From Pseudomonas chlororaphis (lineage in GTDB: Bacteria > Pseudomonadota > Gammaproteobacteria > Pseudomonadales > Pseudomonadaceae): a stretch of DNA of 64,000 bases. The stretch covers positions 62,001 through 126,000 of the forward strand of contig NZ_JSFK01000016.1 of NCBI RefSeq assembly GCF_000783395.1, written 5' to 3'. Position numbers and translations under genes: made by a program. The notes beneath the pieces were generated by a model that did no database searches, was not told the origin of the DNA, and worked only from the letters and a program-made list of their open reading frames with translations. Of this stretch, positions 25,866-37,024 are shown piece after piece; the stretch's first letter is position 1, and every line of letters begins with the position of its first letter.

Positions 25866-26752
25866 GCCTTGTGCTCCAACAATTTCAGTCCCACCCAGTA
25901 ACGGGCGAATTGGTACGCGCAACGTCCGTTGCGATTACCGCGGCCGGTGGCCCAACGCACGGCGAGAATGTCCAGCTCTTCGTCGCGCTGCCAGTTCAGC
26001 CCGGCCTTGGCGGCCAATTGGCCAATCCAGTGTTCAACGACGTTGAGGAAGTGTTCTTGGGTAAACGGGTAGAACGACAGCCACAGACCGAAACGGTCCG
26101 ACAGCGCGATCTTGTCTTCAACGGCTTCGCTGGGGTGCAGTTCGCCGTCGACGCGTTTCCAGTTTTCGTTGTCGCTTTCTTTCTCCGGCACCAGGTGGCG
26201 ACGGTTAGAAGTGGCGTACAGCAAGACGTTGTCCGGGGCCTGTTCAAGCGAGCCGTCGAGCACGCTTTTGAGCACTCGATAATCGCCCTCACCGGATTCG
26301 AACGACAAGTCATCGCAAAACAGCACGAAACGTTGTGGCAGTTTGCCGATCTGCTCGACCACTCGTGGCAGATCCGCCAGATGGTCGCGCTCGATCTCGA
26401 TCAGGCGCAGGCCTGCGGCGGCGTGTTCCGCCAGCAAGGCCCGCACCAGCGACGACTTGCCGGTACCGCGCGAGCCCCAGAGCAATGCATGGTTGGCGGG
26501 CATGCCATCGAGAAATTGCTGGGTATTACGCCCCAGTTGTTCGAGCTGACGGTCGACACCGATCAGGTCGGACAGGCGCATGTCGAGGCTGACTTCCAGC
26601 GGCAACAGATAGCCGCTGCGCCCGTCACGCTGCCAACGCGCCGCCAGACAAGTGCCCCAGTCGATCACCGGCCGTGGTGCCGGCAACAACGGTTCGATCC
26701 GCGCCAGAACCGACTCGGCGCGTTCAAGAAAAGCATTCAATCGGGAATCCAC
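25862..26752 (-). CDS. DUF815-family AAA+ ATPase
   Basis: The 296-residue protein has a Walker A loop in ALLWGSRGTGKSSLVRALL, a Walker B stretch in RFVLFCDDLSFE, and a sensor-like ATSNRRHL. This is the DUF815 P-loop family, widespread and without an assigned function. The GTG at 26752 has GAGGAG 5 bases upstream; an upstream ATG would add 20 residues with no ribosome site. It overlaps the fRMsr gene by 4 bases and is translated first, so the two are one transcription unit. Confidence 0.88.
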   Translation of the reverse strand: MDSRLNAFLERAESVLARIEPLLPAPRPVIDWGTCLAARWQRDGRSGYLLPLEVSLDMRLSDLIGVDRQLEQLGRNTQQFLDGMPANHALLWGSRGTGKSSLVRALLAEHAAAGLRLIEIERDHLADLPRVVEQIGKLPQRFVLFCDDLSFESGEGDYRVLKSVLDGSLEQAPDNVLLYATSNRRHLVPEKESDNENWKRVDGELHPSEAVEDKIALSDRFGLWLSFYPFTQEHFLNVVEHWIGQLAAKAGLNWQRDEELDILAVRWATGRGNRNGRCAYQFARYWVGLKLLEHKA

Positions 26753-26918
26753 GTCTTCTCCTCGGGCACATTCACAGTGATGATGACGATCCAGCGACGA
26801 CACACGGATCAAAATATCCCTACCAAGCCTTGTTACAAGGCGATTCGGGAACCTCGGTATCCATACATGATCGACTATGCTTGAGCAGCGAAGGGAAACG
26901 GAAGTGGTTCAACACCCC

Positions 26919-29223
<2,305 letters not shown>

Positions 29224-29240
<17 letters not shown>

Positions 29241-29685
29241 TCTGCCCCAACAAGTGATCGAGACCGTCACGCAAGTCATTGAGCCGGTCCAGATCGACCC
29301 CGCTGTCGCACAGCAATCGGGCCTTGAGCGGCCCGACCTGCTCGCGCAAGGCTTGCCCTGCGGGCGTCAGGCTCAGATGGACTTCCCGCTCGTCGCGCGC
29401 AGAACGCTGGCGTTGCACCCATTGCAACTGCTCCAGACGCTTGAGCAACGGCGTCAGCGTGCCCGAGTCCAGTGCCAGACGCTCGCCCAACGCCTTGACC
29501 GTCGGTTGCTCCGGCGCAACGTCCTGCCATTCCCACAACACCAGCATCGCCAGATATTGCGGGTAGGTCAGGCCGAGCTGATCGAGCATCGGCTTGTAGG
29601 CACGAATCACCGCCCGGGAGGCGGCGTACAGCTTGAAGCACAACTGGTTGTCGAGCTTCAGCGAATCGACCGGCAGGCTGTTCAT
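29224..29685 (-). CDS. ospR: OspR-type thiol-sensing MarR-family regulator
   Basis: The 153-residue winged-helix protein has the peroxide-sensing Cys16 in KLDNQLCFKLY, as in OhrR and OspR, followed by LTYPQYLAMLVLWEW and LDSGTLTPLLKRLEQ. OspR represses the glutathione peroxidase gene in P. aeruginosa and is inactivated by thiol oxidation. It overlaps gpx by 4 bases (ATGA), so the repressor is made from the operon it presumably controls. The palindrome at 30214-30237 upstream of gpx is its likely operator. The 3' end overlaps sagS by 17 bases. Confidence 0.9.
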
Positions 29686-30167
29686 TTGAGCAGGGCTTCG
29701 ATCTCGCGGCTCAGGTCCTGCGGCTTGGTGGCCGGGGCGAAGCGCTTGACCAACTGGCCGTCCTTGCCGATGAGAAACTTGGTGAAGTTCCACTTGATGC
29801 CTTGCGAACCGAGTACGCCCGGGGCGCGTTTCTTCAACTGAACGAACAATGGATGCGCGCCGGCGCCGTTGACTTCGATCTTCTTGAACAGTGGAAAGCT
29901 GACGCCGAAGTTCAGCTCGCAGAATTCGCTGATCGCACCCTCGTTGCCCGGCTCCTGCTTGCCGAACTGATTGCAGGGAAAGCCCAAGACCACCAGGCCC
30001 TGATCCTTGTAGGTCTGCCACAGTTCTTCGAGGCCTTTGTACTGCGGGGTGAAGCCGCATTTGCTGGCGGTATTGACCACCAGCACCGCTTTGCCGGCGA
30101 AATCGGCCAGGGTCTTTTGCTCGCCTTTGATCGTGGTGCAAGGAATGTTCAGCAGGTTGTCGCTCAT
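29682..30167 (-). CDS. gpx: Glutathione/thioredoxin peroxidase (Gpx family)
   Basis: The 161-residue enzyme reduces hydroperoxides. The peroxidatic residue is Cys37 in NTASKCGFTPQ, so it is the cysteine, not the selenocysteine, form. The active-site Gln (NQFGKQEPG), Trp (KWNFTKF) and Asn of the catalytic tetrad are present. There is no signal peptide, so it acts in the cytoplasm. It is the first gene of the gpx-ospR unit. Confidence 0.95.
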   Translation of the reverse strand: MSDNLLNIPCTTIKGEQKTLADFAGKAVLVVNTASKCGFTPQYKGLEELWQTYKDQGLVVLGFPCNQFGKQEPGNEGAISEFCELNFGVSFPLFKKIEVNGAGAHPLFVQLKKRAPGVLGSQGIKWNFTKFLIGKDGQLVKRFAPATKPQDLSREIEALLK

Positions 30168-30213
30168 GGCACTGGGCTCCGCAGACAGTCAGGAAAGGCC
30201 AAACATAGCGAGC

Positions 30214-30237
30214 AATTAAATTGTGTGCAATTTAATT
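30214..30237. promoter_or_regulatory. Palindromic OspR operator candidate
   Basis: Perfect 10-base arms AATTAAATTG and CAATTTAATT flank TGTG, 47 bases upstream of the gpx start. The AT-rich dyad has the form bound by OhrR/MgrA/OspR-type MarR proteins. Confidence 0.65.
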
Positions 30238-30247
30238 ATCGAATAAC

Positions 30248-30269
30248 AAGGCGACCCGAAGGTCGCCTT
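30248..30269 (-). terminator. Terminator after msrB
   Basis: AAGGCGACC, loop, GGTCGCCTT followed on the minus strand by GTTATT. It separates msrB from the gpx-ospR promoter. Confidence 0.7.
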
Positions 30270-30276
30270 CAATCGT

Positions 30277-30672
30277 TTATGCGCGCGGTTCGAGATTCAA
30301 ACACACCGAGTTGATGCAATAACGCAGGCCGGTCGGCGGCGGGCCGTCGGGGAACACATGACCCAGATGCGCATCACAGCGCGCGCACTTCACTTCAGTC
30401 CGAATCATGCCGTGCGTGGTATCACGGATTTCGGTCATCGCGCTTTCGCCAATCGGCTCGTAGAAGCTCGGCCAGCCGCAGCCGGAATCGAATTTGGCCT
30501 TGGAATCGAACAGCGCCTCGTAGCAGCAAACGCAGTGGTAGACACCATCGGTCTTGGTGTCGTTGTATTTGCCGGAGAACGGGCGCTCGGTCGCACTCAG
30601 ACGACAAACGTTGTATTGCTCAGGGTCGAGCATCGCCCGCCATTCTTCCAGGGTTTTTTCCAACTTTTCCAT
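30277..30672 (-). CDS. msrB: Peptide-methionine (R)-S-oxide reductase MsrB
   Basis: The 131-residue enzyme repairs methionine-R-sulfoxide in proteins. Two CxxC zinc motifs are visible (CVCC and CARC), the catalytic cysteine is in LRYCINSVCL, and GCGWPSFYEPI is diagnostic. Two ATGs follow a GAGG site; I use the one with 7-base spacing. It is a free-standing cytoplasmic MsrB. It is separated from gpx by a terminator, so it has its own promoter upstream. Confidence 0.95.
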   Translation of the reverse strand: MEKLEKTLEEWRAMLDPEQYNVCRLSATERPFSGKYNDTKTDGVYHCVCCYEALFDSKAKFDSGCGWPSFYEPIGESAMTEIRDTTHGMIRTEVKCARCDAHLGHVFPDGPPPTGLRYCINSVCLNLEPRA

Positions 30673-30896
30673 CATCACACCTCAGCGGCTGAAAAAGCCC
30701 GATCTGTACCTTTTCCACGGATCGGGCGGCACGTATGATTGCGCCTCGTCACGCACCAGTCTGGCAGCCAGACCGGGCGCATTCAAACGGATTCTGGGAG
30801 CCGCGGCTCAAGACATCCGCCTGTGCGAAGACGCAGGAATCCCAGTACGGTTGTCCACCCACCGTCTGGATCGTTCATTTTCGGGATCACATCGCC

Positions 30897-32108
30897 ATGC
30901 AGTTCAGCAAATCGAACAAGCTCGCCAACGTCTGCTACGACATTCGCGGCCCGGTGCTCAAGCACGCCAAACGACTGGAAGAGGAAGGCCAGCGCATCCT
31001 CAAGCTGAACATCGGCAACCCGGCGCCGTTTGGTTTCGAAGCGCCGGACGAAATCCTTCAGGATGTGATCCGCAACCTGCCGACCGCGCAAGGCTACAGC
31101 GACTCCAAAGGCCTGTTCAGCGCGCGTAAAGCGGTGATGCAGTACTACCAGCAGAAGAATGTCGAAGGTGTCGGCATCGAAGACATCTACCTGGGCAACG
31201 GCGTGTCCGAGCTGATCGTGATGTCGCTGCAGGCGCTGCTCAACAACGGCGACGAAGTGCTGGTGCCGGCCCCGGACTATCCGCTGTGGACCGCCGCCGT
31301 CAGCCTCGCCGGCGGTAACGCCGTGCATTACCTGTGCGACGAAGGCGCCGACTGGTTCCCGGACCTGGCCGACATCAAGGCCAAGATCACCCCGAACACC
31401 AAAGCCATGGTGATCATCAACCCGAACAACCCGACCGGCGCGGTGTATTCGAAGGAAGTGTTGCTGGGCATGCTGGAAATCGCCCGTGCGCACAACCTGG
31501 TGGTGTTCTCCGACGAGATCTACGACAAGATTCTGTACGACGATGCCGTACACATCTGCACCGCGTCGCTGGCCCCGGACCTGCTCTGCCTGACCTTCAA
31601 CGGTCTGTCGAAGTCCTACCGCGTAGCGGGTTTCCGTTCCGGCTGGATCGCCATCTCCGGGCCGAAACACAACGCGCAGAGCTACATCGAAGGCATCGAT
31701 ATGCTGGCCAACATGCGCCTGTGTGCCAACGTGCCGAGCCAGCATGCGATCCAGACCGCACTGGGCGGCTACCAGAGCATCAATGATCTGGTGCTGCCGC
31801 AGGGTCGTCTGCTGGAGCAGCGCAACCGCACCTGGGAATTGCTCAACGACATTCCCGGCGTGAGCTGCGTCAAGCCGATGGGCGCGCTGTATGCGTTCCC
31901 GAAAATCGATCCGAAAGTCTGCCCGATCCACAACGACGAGAAATTCGTCCTCGACCTGCTGCTCTCCGAGAAGCTGCTGGTGGTACAGGGCACGGCGTTC
32001 AACTGGCCGTGGCCGGACCACTTCCGCGTCGTCACGCTGCCTCGCGTAGATGATCTGGAAATGGCCATCGGCCGTATCGGCAACTTCCTCAAGTCCTACC
32101 GCCAGTAA
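30897..32108 (+). CDS. alaA: Alanine-forming aminotransferase AlaA
   Basis: The 403-residue class I/II PLP aminotransferase matches E. coli AlaA closely in its N-terminus (YDIRGPVLKHAKRLEEEG, LNIGNPAPFGFEAPDEIL). The PLP lysine is in FNGLSKSYRVAGFRSGW and the Asp that binds the PLP ring nitrogen is in VFSDEIYDKILYD. AlaA makes L-alanine from pyruvate and glutamate. ATG 30897 begins the conserved block; the 54 upstream in-frame codons are not conserved. Confidence 0.93.
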   Translation: MQFSKSNKLANVCYDIRGPVLKHAKRLEEEGQRILKLNIGNPAPFGFEAPDEILQDVIRNLPTAQGYSDSKGLFSARKAVMQYYQQKNVEGVGIEDIYLGNGVSELIVMSLQALLNNGDEVLVPAPDYPLWTAAVSLAGGNAVHYLCDEGADWFPDLADIKAKITPNTKAMVIINPNNPTGAVYSKEVLLGMLEIARAHNLVVFSDEIYDKILYDDAVHICTASLAPDLLCLTFNGLSKSYRVAGFRSGWIAISGPKHNAQSYIEGIDMLANMRLCANVPSQHAIQTALGGYQSINDLVLPQGRLLEQRNRTWELLNDIPGVSCVKPMGALYAFPKIDPKVCPIHNDEKFVLDLLLSEKLLVVQGTAFNWPWPDHFRVVTLPRVDDLEMAIGRIGNFLKSYRQ

Positions 32109-32116
32109 CTGGCCAG

Positions 32117-32146
32117 CAGTGCGCAACGGTCAAACGTTGCGCACTG
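32117..32146 (+). terminator. Hairpin after alaA
   Basis: Perfect 12-base arms (CAGTGCGCAACG / CGTTGCGCACTG) around a six-base loop, 9 bases after the alaA stop. No T run follows, but the stem is very stable. Confidence 0.6.
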
Positions 32147-32337
32147 TCTGATTCAGCAACACTTCTGCGTTCCACGTCCGCGCACGCCTTCTACACTTGC
32201 GATTCATACCGGTTACCTGCGTCCGGCGTAATGGCGACGGGTCGCGGCTGGCCGTCATCCCTATCGGTATCTGTCGTGGGAAATGTGCCGTGCACCGAAG
32301 AATCCGCTGTAGGACACAGTTTGAAATAGTCACTCAG

Positions 32338-32366
32338 TTGAATACCCCGGTGCAGCACCTTATATA
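32338..32366 (+). promoter_or_regulatory. Promoter of htpX
   Basis: TTGAAT, exactly 17 bases, TATATA form a good sigma-70 type promoter. A TTGAAA at 32321 followed by CCCC stretches at 32345 and 32367 also loosely resembles a heat-shock (RpoH) promoter, which would fit htpX, but spacing is imperfect. Confidence 0.5.
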
Positions 32367-32411
32367 CCCCGCAGTACGCTACATCTTTAGCTTGAGGAGA
32401 TTTCTACAACC

Positions 32412-33299
32412 ATGATGCGCATCCTGCTGTTTTTGGCCACTAACCTGGCGGTCGTGCTGATAGCCAGCATCACCCTGAGCCTTTTCGGCTTCAACGGGTT
32501 CATGGCGGCCAACGGGGTTGATCTCGACCTTAGTCAGCTGCTGGTTTTCTGTGCAGTCTTTGGTTTCGCCGGCTCGCTGTTCTCGCTGTTCATCTCCAAG
32601 TGGATGGCGAAGATGAGCACCGGTACCCAGATCATCAGCCAGCCACGTACCCGGCACGAGCAATGGCTGCTGCAAACCGTCGAGCAACTGTCCCGCGAAG
32701 CCGGGATCAAGATGCCCGAAGTCGGTATTTTCCCGGCCTACGAAGCAAACGCCTTCGCCACCGGCTGGAACAAGAACGACGCGCTGGTCGCGGTCAGCCA
32801 GGGCCTGCTCGAGCGTTTCTCGCCCGATGAAGTGAAAGCCGTGCTGGCCCACGAAATCGGTCACGTCGCCAATGGTGACATGGTCACGCTGGCGCTGATC
32901 CAGGGCGTGGTGAACACCTTCGTGATGTTCTTCGCGCGGATCATCGGCAACTTCGTCGACAAGGTGATCTTCAAGAACGAAGAAGGCCAGGGCATCGCCT
33001 ACTACGTGGCGACCATCTTCGCCGAACTGGTACTGGGCATTCTCGCCAGTGCGATCGTCATGTGGTTCTCGCGCAAGCGCGAATTCCGTGCCGATGAAGC
33101 CGGCGCACGCCTGGCCGGCACCAGCGCGATGATCGGCGCACTGCAACGCCTGCGCGCCGAACAGGGCCTGCCGGTGCACATGCCGGACACCCTGAACGCC
33201 TTTGGCATCAACGGTGGCATCAAACAGGGCTTTGCCCGCATGTTCATGAGCCACCCGCCGCTGGAAGAGCGTATCGACGCGCTGCGTCGTCGCGGTTGA
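32412..33299 (+). CDS. htpX: Membrane zinc metalloprotease HtpX
   Basis: The 295-residue M48 protease has N-terminal membrane segments (LLFLATNLAVVLIASITLSL and LLVFCAVFGFAGSLFSLFIS), the zinc site HEIGH in VLAHEIGHVANGD, two further membrane segments, and the third ligand in FRADEAGARLAG. It degrades misfolded inner-membrane proteins. GAGGAG precedes two adjacent ATGs. It is a one-gene unit with its own promoter and terminator. Confidence 0.96.
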   Translation: MMRILLFLATNLAVVLIASITLSLFGFNGFMAANGVDLDLSQLLVFCAVFGFAGSLFSLFISKWMAKMSTGTQIISQPRTRHEQWLLQTVEQLSREAGIKMPEVGIFPAYEANAFATGWNKNDALVAVSQGLLERFSPDEVKAVLAHEIGHVANGDMVTLALIQGVVNTFVMFFARIIGNFVDKVIFKNEEGQGIAYYVATIFAELVLGILASAIVMWFSRKREFRADEAGARLAGTSAMIGALQRLRAEQGLPVHMPDTLNAFGINGGIKQGFARMFMSHPPLEERIDALRRRG

Positions 33300-33321
33300 T
33301 CTGACCGGTGTAAACATGAAG

Positions 33322-33350
33322 AAGGCCCGCAGTGATGCGGGCCTTTTTTT
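33322..33350 (+). terminator. Rho-independent terminator after htpX
   Basis: AAGGCCCGC, loop, GCGGGCC, then seven T residues. Confidence 0.9.
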
Positions 33351-33385
33351 GTTGCCATGATTAGTCGGCTGTTGCTGATGGCCCT

Positions 33386-33477
33386 ATCGCTGGCAAGCCA
33401 GCTCCCACAGTGGGCTGTGGCGTTCTGAAGATCGAGAGATCACACCAAAATCCTGTGGGAGCTGGCTTGCCAGCGAT
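33386..33477. repeat. REPIN: inverted pair of REP elements
   Basis: Two perfect 25-base inverted copies of the CTGTGGGAGCTGGCTTGCCA type face each other at 33386-33410 and 33453-33477 with a 42-base centre. It lies between the convergent ends of htpX and tpm. Confidence 0.85.
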
Positions 33478-33501
33478 GAGGCCAGTATTACTGACGCAGA
33501 A

Positions 33502-34149
33502 CTATCGGGAAGAAACGCGGTAAACCCGCTCCTCCAGCCGCGTCACGCCCGCCTGCAGGAACTTCCCGCTCTCCCCCAGCACATCCTGCTCTTCCAGCAC
33601 CTGCACCTGCCAGACATCCCCCAGCAACCGCTGCACCTCATCATCCCCCACTGCAAACGGCGGCCCCGGGATCTGCGCCTGATCGTAATCCAGCGTAATC
33701 AACAGCCCTTGCACACCCTGCGGGAGAATCTGCTGAAGATGCGCCGCGTAGCGCTCACGCATCGGTGCCGGCAAGGCAATCAGCGCGGCACGGTCGTATA
33801 TCGCCGCGCAATCGTCCACATCGCTCGCCGTCAGCGCAAAAAAGTCCCCGCACCACAACTCGATGGCATCGCTGCGATAGACCTTGAACGCGCCCTTCTC
33901 GCTGATCTGTGGCTGTATCTGATGCTCACTGAAAAAGTCCTCGATAGCCTTTTCCGACAGTTCGATCCCGAGCACCTGATGACCGCGCCCTGCCAGCCAC
34001 GCCAGATCCAGACTTTTCCCACACAAAGGCACGAGCACTCTCGCCGTTTCAGGTACCGCCCAGTGCTGCTGCAGATACGGGTTCACCTCGGGCAGATGGA
34101 ATCCAATCTGCCCCGAAGCCCACTTCTTGTGCCAAAACTCAGGCTGCAT
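33502..34149 (-). CDS. tpm: Thiopurine S-methyltransferase
   Basis: The 215-residue SAM-dependent methyltransferase starts MQPEFWHKKWASGQIGFHL, the hallmark of bacterial TPMT, and has the SAM-binding segment VLVPLCGKSLDLAWLAGRGH. Later signatures are LWCGDFFAL and YDRAALIALP. In pseudomonads Tpm also methylates selenium and tellurium compounds, giving tellurite tolerance. It is divergent from the dioxygenase gene with about 100 bases between. Confidence 0.94.
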   Translation of the reverse strand: MQPEFWHKKWASGQIGFHLPEVNPYLQQHWAVPETARVLVPLCGKSLDLAWLAGRGHQVLGIELSEKAIEDFFSEHQIQPQISEKGAFKVYRSDAIELWCGDFFALTASDVDDCAAIYDRAALIALPAPMRERYAAHLQQILPQGVQGLLITLDYDQAQIPGPPFAVGDDEVQRLLGDVWQVQVLEEQDVLGESGKFLQAGVTRLEERVYRVSSR

Positions 34150-34252
34150 GCATCACTCCCAATAATTCGATCAAAAAGCGTTAAAACTTATATTAGATTT
34201 AGATCAATGATCTGACTGAAGATGAATCATCTTAACGCTCAGGAACCCTTCC

Positions 34253-35020
34253 ATGTTTCCCAGCCTGTTTATCTCCCATGGTTCACCCATGCTCGCACTG
34301 GAGCCCGGCGCCAGTGGCCCGGCACTGGCGCGACTGGCCGCCGAACTGCCGAAACCCAAAGCCATCGTGATTGTTTCTGCGCATTGGGAAAGTCACGAGC
34401 TGCTGGTCAGCAGCCATGCGCAACCGGAAACCTGGCACGACTTCGGCGGCTTTCCGCGTGCATTGTTTGAAGTGCAGTACCCGGCGCCTGGCAATCCGCA
34501 GTTGGCCGCTGAGGTGGCCGATCTGTTGACTGCCAATAATCTGCCAGCACGCCTCGATCCGCAGCGTCCGTTCGATCACGGTGTCTGGGTACCGTTGTCA
34601 CTGATGTACCCGCAAGCGGATATCCCGGTGGTGCAGGTCTCCCTGCCGAGTCGCGCTGGCCCGGCGCTGCAAACCCGGGTCGGCCTCGCGCTGGCGAGCC
34701 TGCGTGATCAGGGCATTTTGCTGATCGGCTCTGGCAGCATCACCCACAACCTGCGTGAACTCGACTGGCACGCTGGCCCGGAAAGTGTCGAGCCGTGGGC
34801 GCGGGATTTCCGTGACTGGGTGATCGAGAAGTTAGCGGCCGACGATGAGGCGGCGCTGCATGATTATCGCCAGCAGGCGCCGCATGCGGTGCGCAGCCAT
34901 CCGAGCGATGAGCATTTGTTGCCGCTGTATTTTGCCCGGGGTGCGGGAGGAGAGTTCAGCGTGGCGCACAAGGGTTTCACGATGGGTGCGCTGGGCATGG
35001 ATATCTATCGATTCGGTTGA
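34253..35020 (+). CDS. DODA-type extradiol ring-cleaving dioxygenase (YgiD-like)
   Basis: The 255-residue class III extradiol dioxygenase (LigB superfamily) begins with FISHGSPMLALEP. Conserved features include IVSAHWESH (second metal histidine), FDHGVWVPLSLMYP and GSITHNLRELDW. The YgiD group are zinc enzymes that open catechol rings such as L-DOPA. The natural substrate here cannot be inferred. It is monocistronic and ends close to a REP element and a two-way terminator. Confidence 0.9.
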   Translation: MFPSLFISHGSPMLALEPGASGPALARLAAELPKPKAIVIVSAHWESHELLVSSHAQPETWHDFGGFPRALFEVQYPAPGNPQLAAEVADLLTANNLPARLDPQRPFDHGVWVPLSLMYPQADIPVVQVSLPSRAGPALQTRVGLALASLRDQGILLIGSGSITHNLRELDWHAGPESVEPWARDFRDWVIEKLAADDEAALHDYRQQAPHAVRSHPSDEHLLPLYFARGAGGEFSVAHKGFTMGALGMDIYRFG

Positions 35021-35024
35021 CGCC

Positions 35025-35048
35025 TTCGCGAGCAGGCTCGCTCCCACA
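35025..35048. repeat. Single REP element
   Basis: TTCGCGAGCAGGCTCGCTCC with the CACA tail, the same unit as in the pairs at 45359 and 47147. No partner copy is nearby. Confidence 0.7.
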
Positions 35049-35070
35049 AAGGCAAAAAACAGACAAAAAA

Positions 35071-35097
35071 AATCCCCGAACCAGTCGGGGATTTTTT
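35071..35097. terminator. Bidirectional terminator between the dioxygenase and deaD
   Basis: AATCCCCGA, loop, TCGGGGATTTTTT, with an A run on the left side, placed between two convergent genes. Confidence 0.85.
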
Positions 35098-35125
35098 ATG
35101 TTCGATCAATCAGCCCAGGGGCGGA

Positions 35126-36799
35126 TCAATCTTCGCGATAGCGACGCAGTTTCAGCTGCTTACCGGCAACGCGAGTGTCCTTCAGTTTGGTCAGGAGTTT
35201 GTCCAGACCATCTTCCGGCAGCTCGACGAGGCTGAAGCTGTCACGCACCTGGATGCGACCGATCGCTTCACGGGCCAGACCGCCTTCGTTGAGGATGGCG
35301 CCCAGCAGGTTTTTCGCAGCGATACCGTCACGCGCACCCAGCGCGGTACGGCAACGAGCACGGCCTTCGCCCAGAGGCATTGGCGCGCGACGCTCGCGGT
35401 CACCACGATCAGGACGATCACCGGTGCGCTCAGGACGGTCGCCACGCGGTGCGTTGTTCGGCACCAGTGGACGTTCCTTCTCGATCGCAGCCAGGTTCAG
35501 CGCTTGACCGTTGGTGGCTTTGCGCAGCAGCGCAGCAGCCAGAGCACGCGGAGTGCAACCGATGTCTGCAGTCAGACGATCGAGCAGCTCACCGTGAGTC
35601 GATTCGGCATCAGCGACCAGCGGCGACAGGCTGTTGGTCAGTTTCTTGATGCGCGCATCGAGAACAGCCTGAGCGTCCGGCAGGCGAACTTCAGCGACTT
35701 TCTGACCGGTGACACGCTCGATCACTTGCAGCATGCGGCGCTCACGTGGAGTCACCAGCAGCAGTGCACGACCTTCGCGACCGGCACGGCCAGTACGGCC
35801 GATACGGTGAACGTAGGACTCTGGGTCGTACGGCATGTCAACGTTGAACACGTGAGTGATGCGCGGAACGTCCAGACCACGGGCAGCAACGTCGGTCGCC
35901 ACAACGATGTCCAGACGGCCATCTTTCAGCGAGTCGATCACGCGCTCACGCTGGTTCTGGGCGATGTCGCCGTTCAACGCTGCAGCTTTGTAGCCTTTGG
36001 CGTCGAGAGCGCTGGCCAGATCCAGGGTCGCTTGCTTGGTGCGCACGAACATGATCAGTGCGTCGAAGTCTTCCACTTCCAGCAAGCTGAGAACGGCCGA
36101 AGTCTTCTGGTCAGCGTGAACCAACAGGTGAGCCTGTTCGATCGCGGTAACGGTCTGAGTCTTGGTCTGGATCTTCACGTGTTGCGGATCGCGCAGATGG
36201 CGTTCGGCAATGGCGCGGATCGACTGCGGCAGGGTCGCCGAGAACAAAACGGTCTGACGGGTCGCTGGCAGAGCCTTGAAGATGACTTCCAGGTCATCCA
36301 TGAAGCCCAGTTTCAACATTTCGTCAGCTTCGTCGAGAACCAGGTGGTTCACGGTCGACAGCACTTTTTCGTCGCGACGCAGGTGGTCGCACAGACGGCC
36401 CGGAGTGGCGACAACGATCTGTGCGCCATTACGGATTGCTTTCAGTTGTGGGCCCATAGGCGCGCCGCCGTAAACGGCCACAACGGTAACGCCCGGCATT
36501 TGCTTGGCGTAGGTTTCGAAAGCGGTTGCTACTTGCAGCGCCAACTCACGAGTTGGCGCCAGGATCAGGGCTTGCGGTTCGCGCTTGGCAGGATCGATGC
36601 GGTGCAGAATAGGCAGTGCGAACGCGGCGGTTTTACCGGTACCGGTTTGCGCTTGGCCAATCATGTCCTGGCCGGCCATGATGATCGGGATCGATTGCTG
36701 CTGAATCGCCGAAGGCTCTTCGTAGCCGGTCGCTGCGACGGCTGCAAGAATATTCGGGTTAAGATTAAAAGCGGCGAATCCGCCGGTTTCCTGGGTCAT
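35126..36799 (-). CDS. deaD: DEAD-box RNA helicase (DeaD/CsdA type)
   Basis: The 557-residue ATP-dependent RNA helicase has a Q motif, Walker A in AQTGTGKTAAFALPI, APTRELALQ, VATPGRLCDH, LDEADEMLKLGF, SAT in FSATLPQS, VATDVAARGLDVPR and HRIGRTGRAGREG. The C-terminus has an Arg/Asp-rich linker (DRPERTGDRPDRGDRERR) and a DbpA/CsdA-type RNA-binding domain. CsdA unwinds structured RNA in ribosome assembly and mRNA decay in the cold. AGAGG lies 7 bases before ATG 36799. The reading frame stays open about 80 codons upstream, but that part is probably an untranslated leader. Confidence 0.94.
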   Translation of the reverse strand: MTQETGGFAAFNLNPNILAAVAATGYEEPSAIQQQSIPIIMAGQDMIGQAQTGTGKTAAFALPILHRIDPAKREPQALILAPTRELALQVATAFETYAKQMPGVTVVAVYGGAPMGPQLKAIRNGAQIVVATPGRLCDHLRRDEKVLSTVNHLVLDEADEMLKLGFMDDLEVIFKALPATRQTVLFSATLPQSIRAIAERHLRDPQHVKIQTKTQTVTAIEQAHLLVHADQKTSAVLSLLEVEDFDALIMFVRTKQATLDLASALDAKGYKAAALNGDIAQNQRERVIDSLKDGRLDIVVATDVAARGLDVPRITHVFNVDMPYDPESYVHRIGRTGRAGREGRALLLVTPRERRMLQVIERVTGQKVAEVRLPDAQAVLDARIKKLTNSLSPLVADAESTHGELLDRLTADIGCTPRALAAALLRKATNGQALNLAAIEKERPLVPNNAPRGDRPERTGDRPDRGDRERRAPMPLGEGRARCRTALGARDGIAAKNLLGAILNEGGLAREAIGRIQVRDSFSLVELPEDGLDKLLTKLKDTRVAGKQLKLRRYRED

Positions 36800-37024
36800 G
36801 GGTCTGCCTCTAAGTGCATCCGCAAAGACCCATGCTCCAAAGCTGCGCATGCCGTGTTGAGACTCAAGAGTCGCCCTGGCAGCTTTGTCGGCGGGGATTT
36901 GCGAAAACGAATGAATGAAAAAAAGAATCGTCCGGGAAGAGCCCGCAATGCGGACGTGCAGCCGAAGCTGACTTCGGGAAATTGCGCTACCTAAACGCGG
37001 CCCGGTTAAAGGCCGGCGCGCACT
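36800..37024 (-). promoter_or_regulatory. Long structured 5' leader of deaD
   Basis: The -10-like TATAGT at 37019-37024 (minus strand, preceded by GG) would give a leader of about 210 bases. It contains a nested stem-loop: outer arms 36839-36846 and 36879-36886 (AAAGCTGC/GCAGCTTT) around an inner GACTC/GAGTC hairpin at 36861-36872, plus a CCGAAG/CTTCGG hairpin at 36962-36977. Long leaders are typical of cold-inducible helicase genes, where they serve regulation. Confidence 0.45.

Noticed and set aside
35504..36994. 496-residue plus-strand open frame opposite deaD
   Set aside because: Shadow of a helicase with all DEAD-box motifs on the minus strand.
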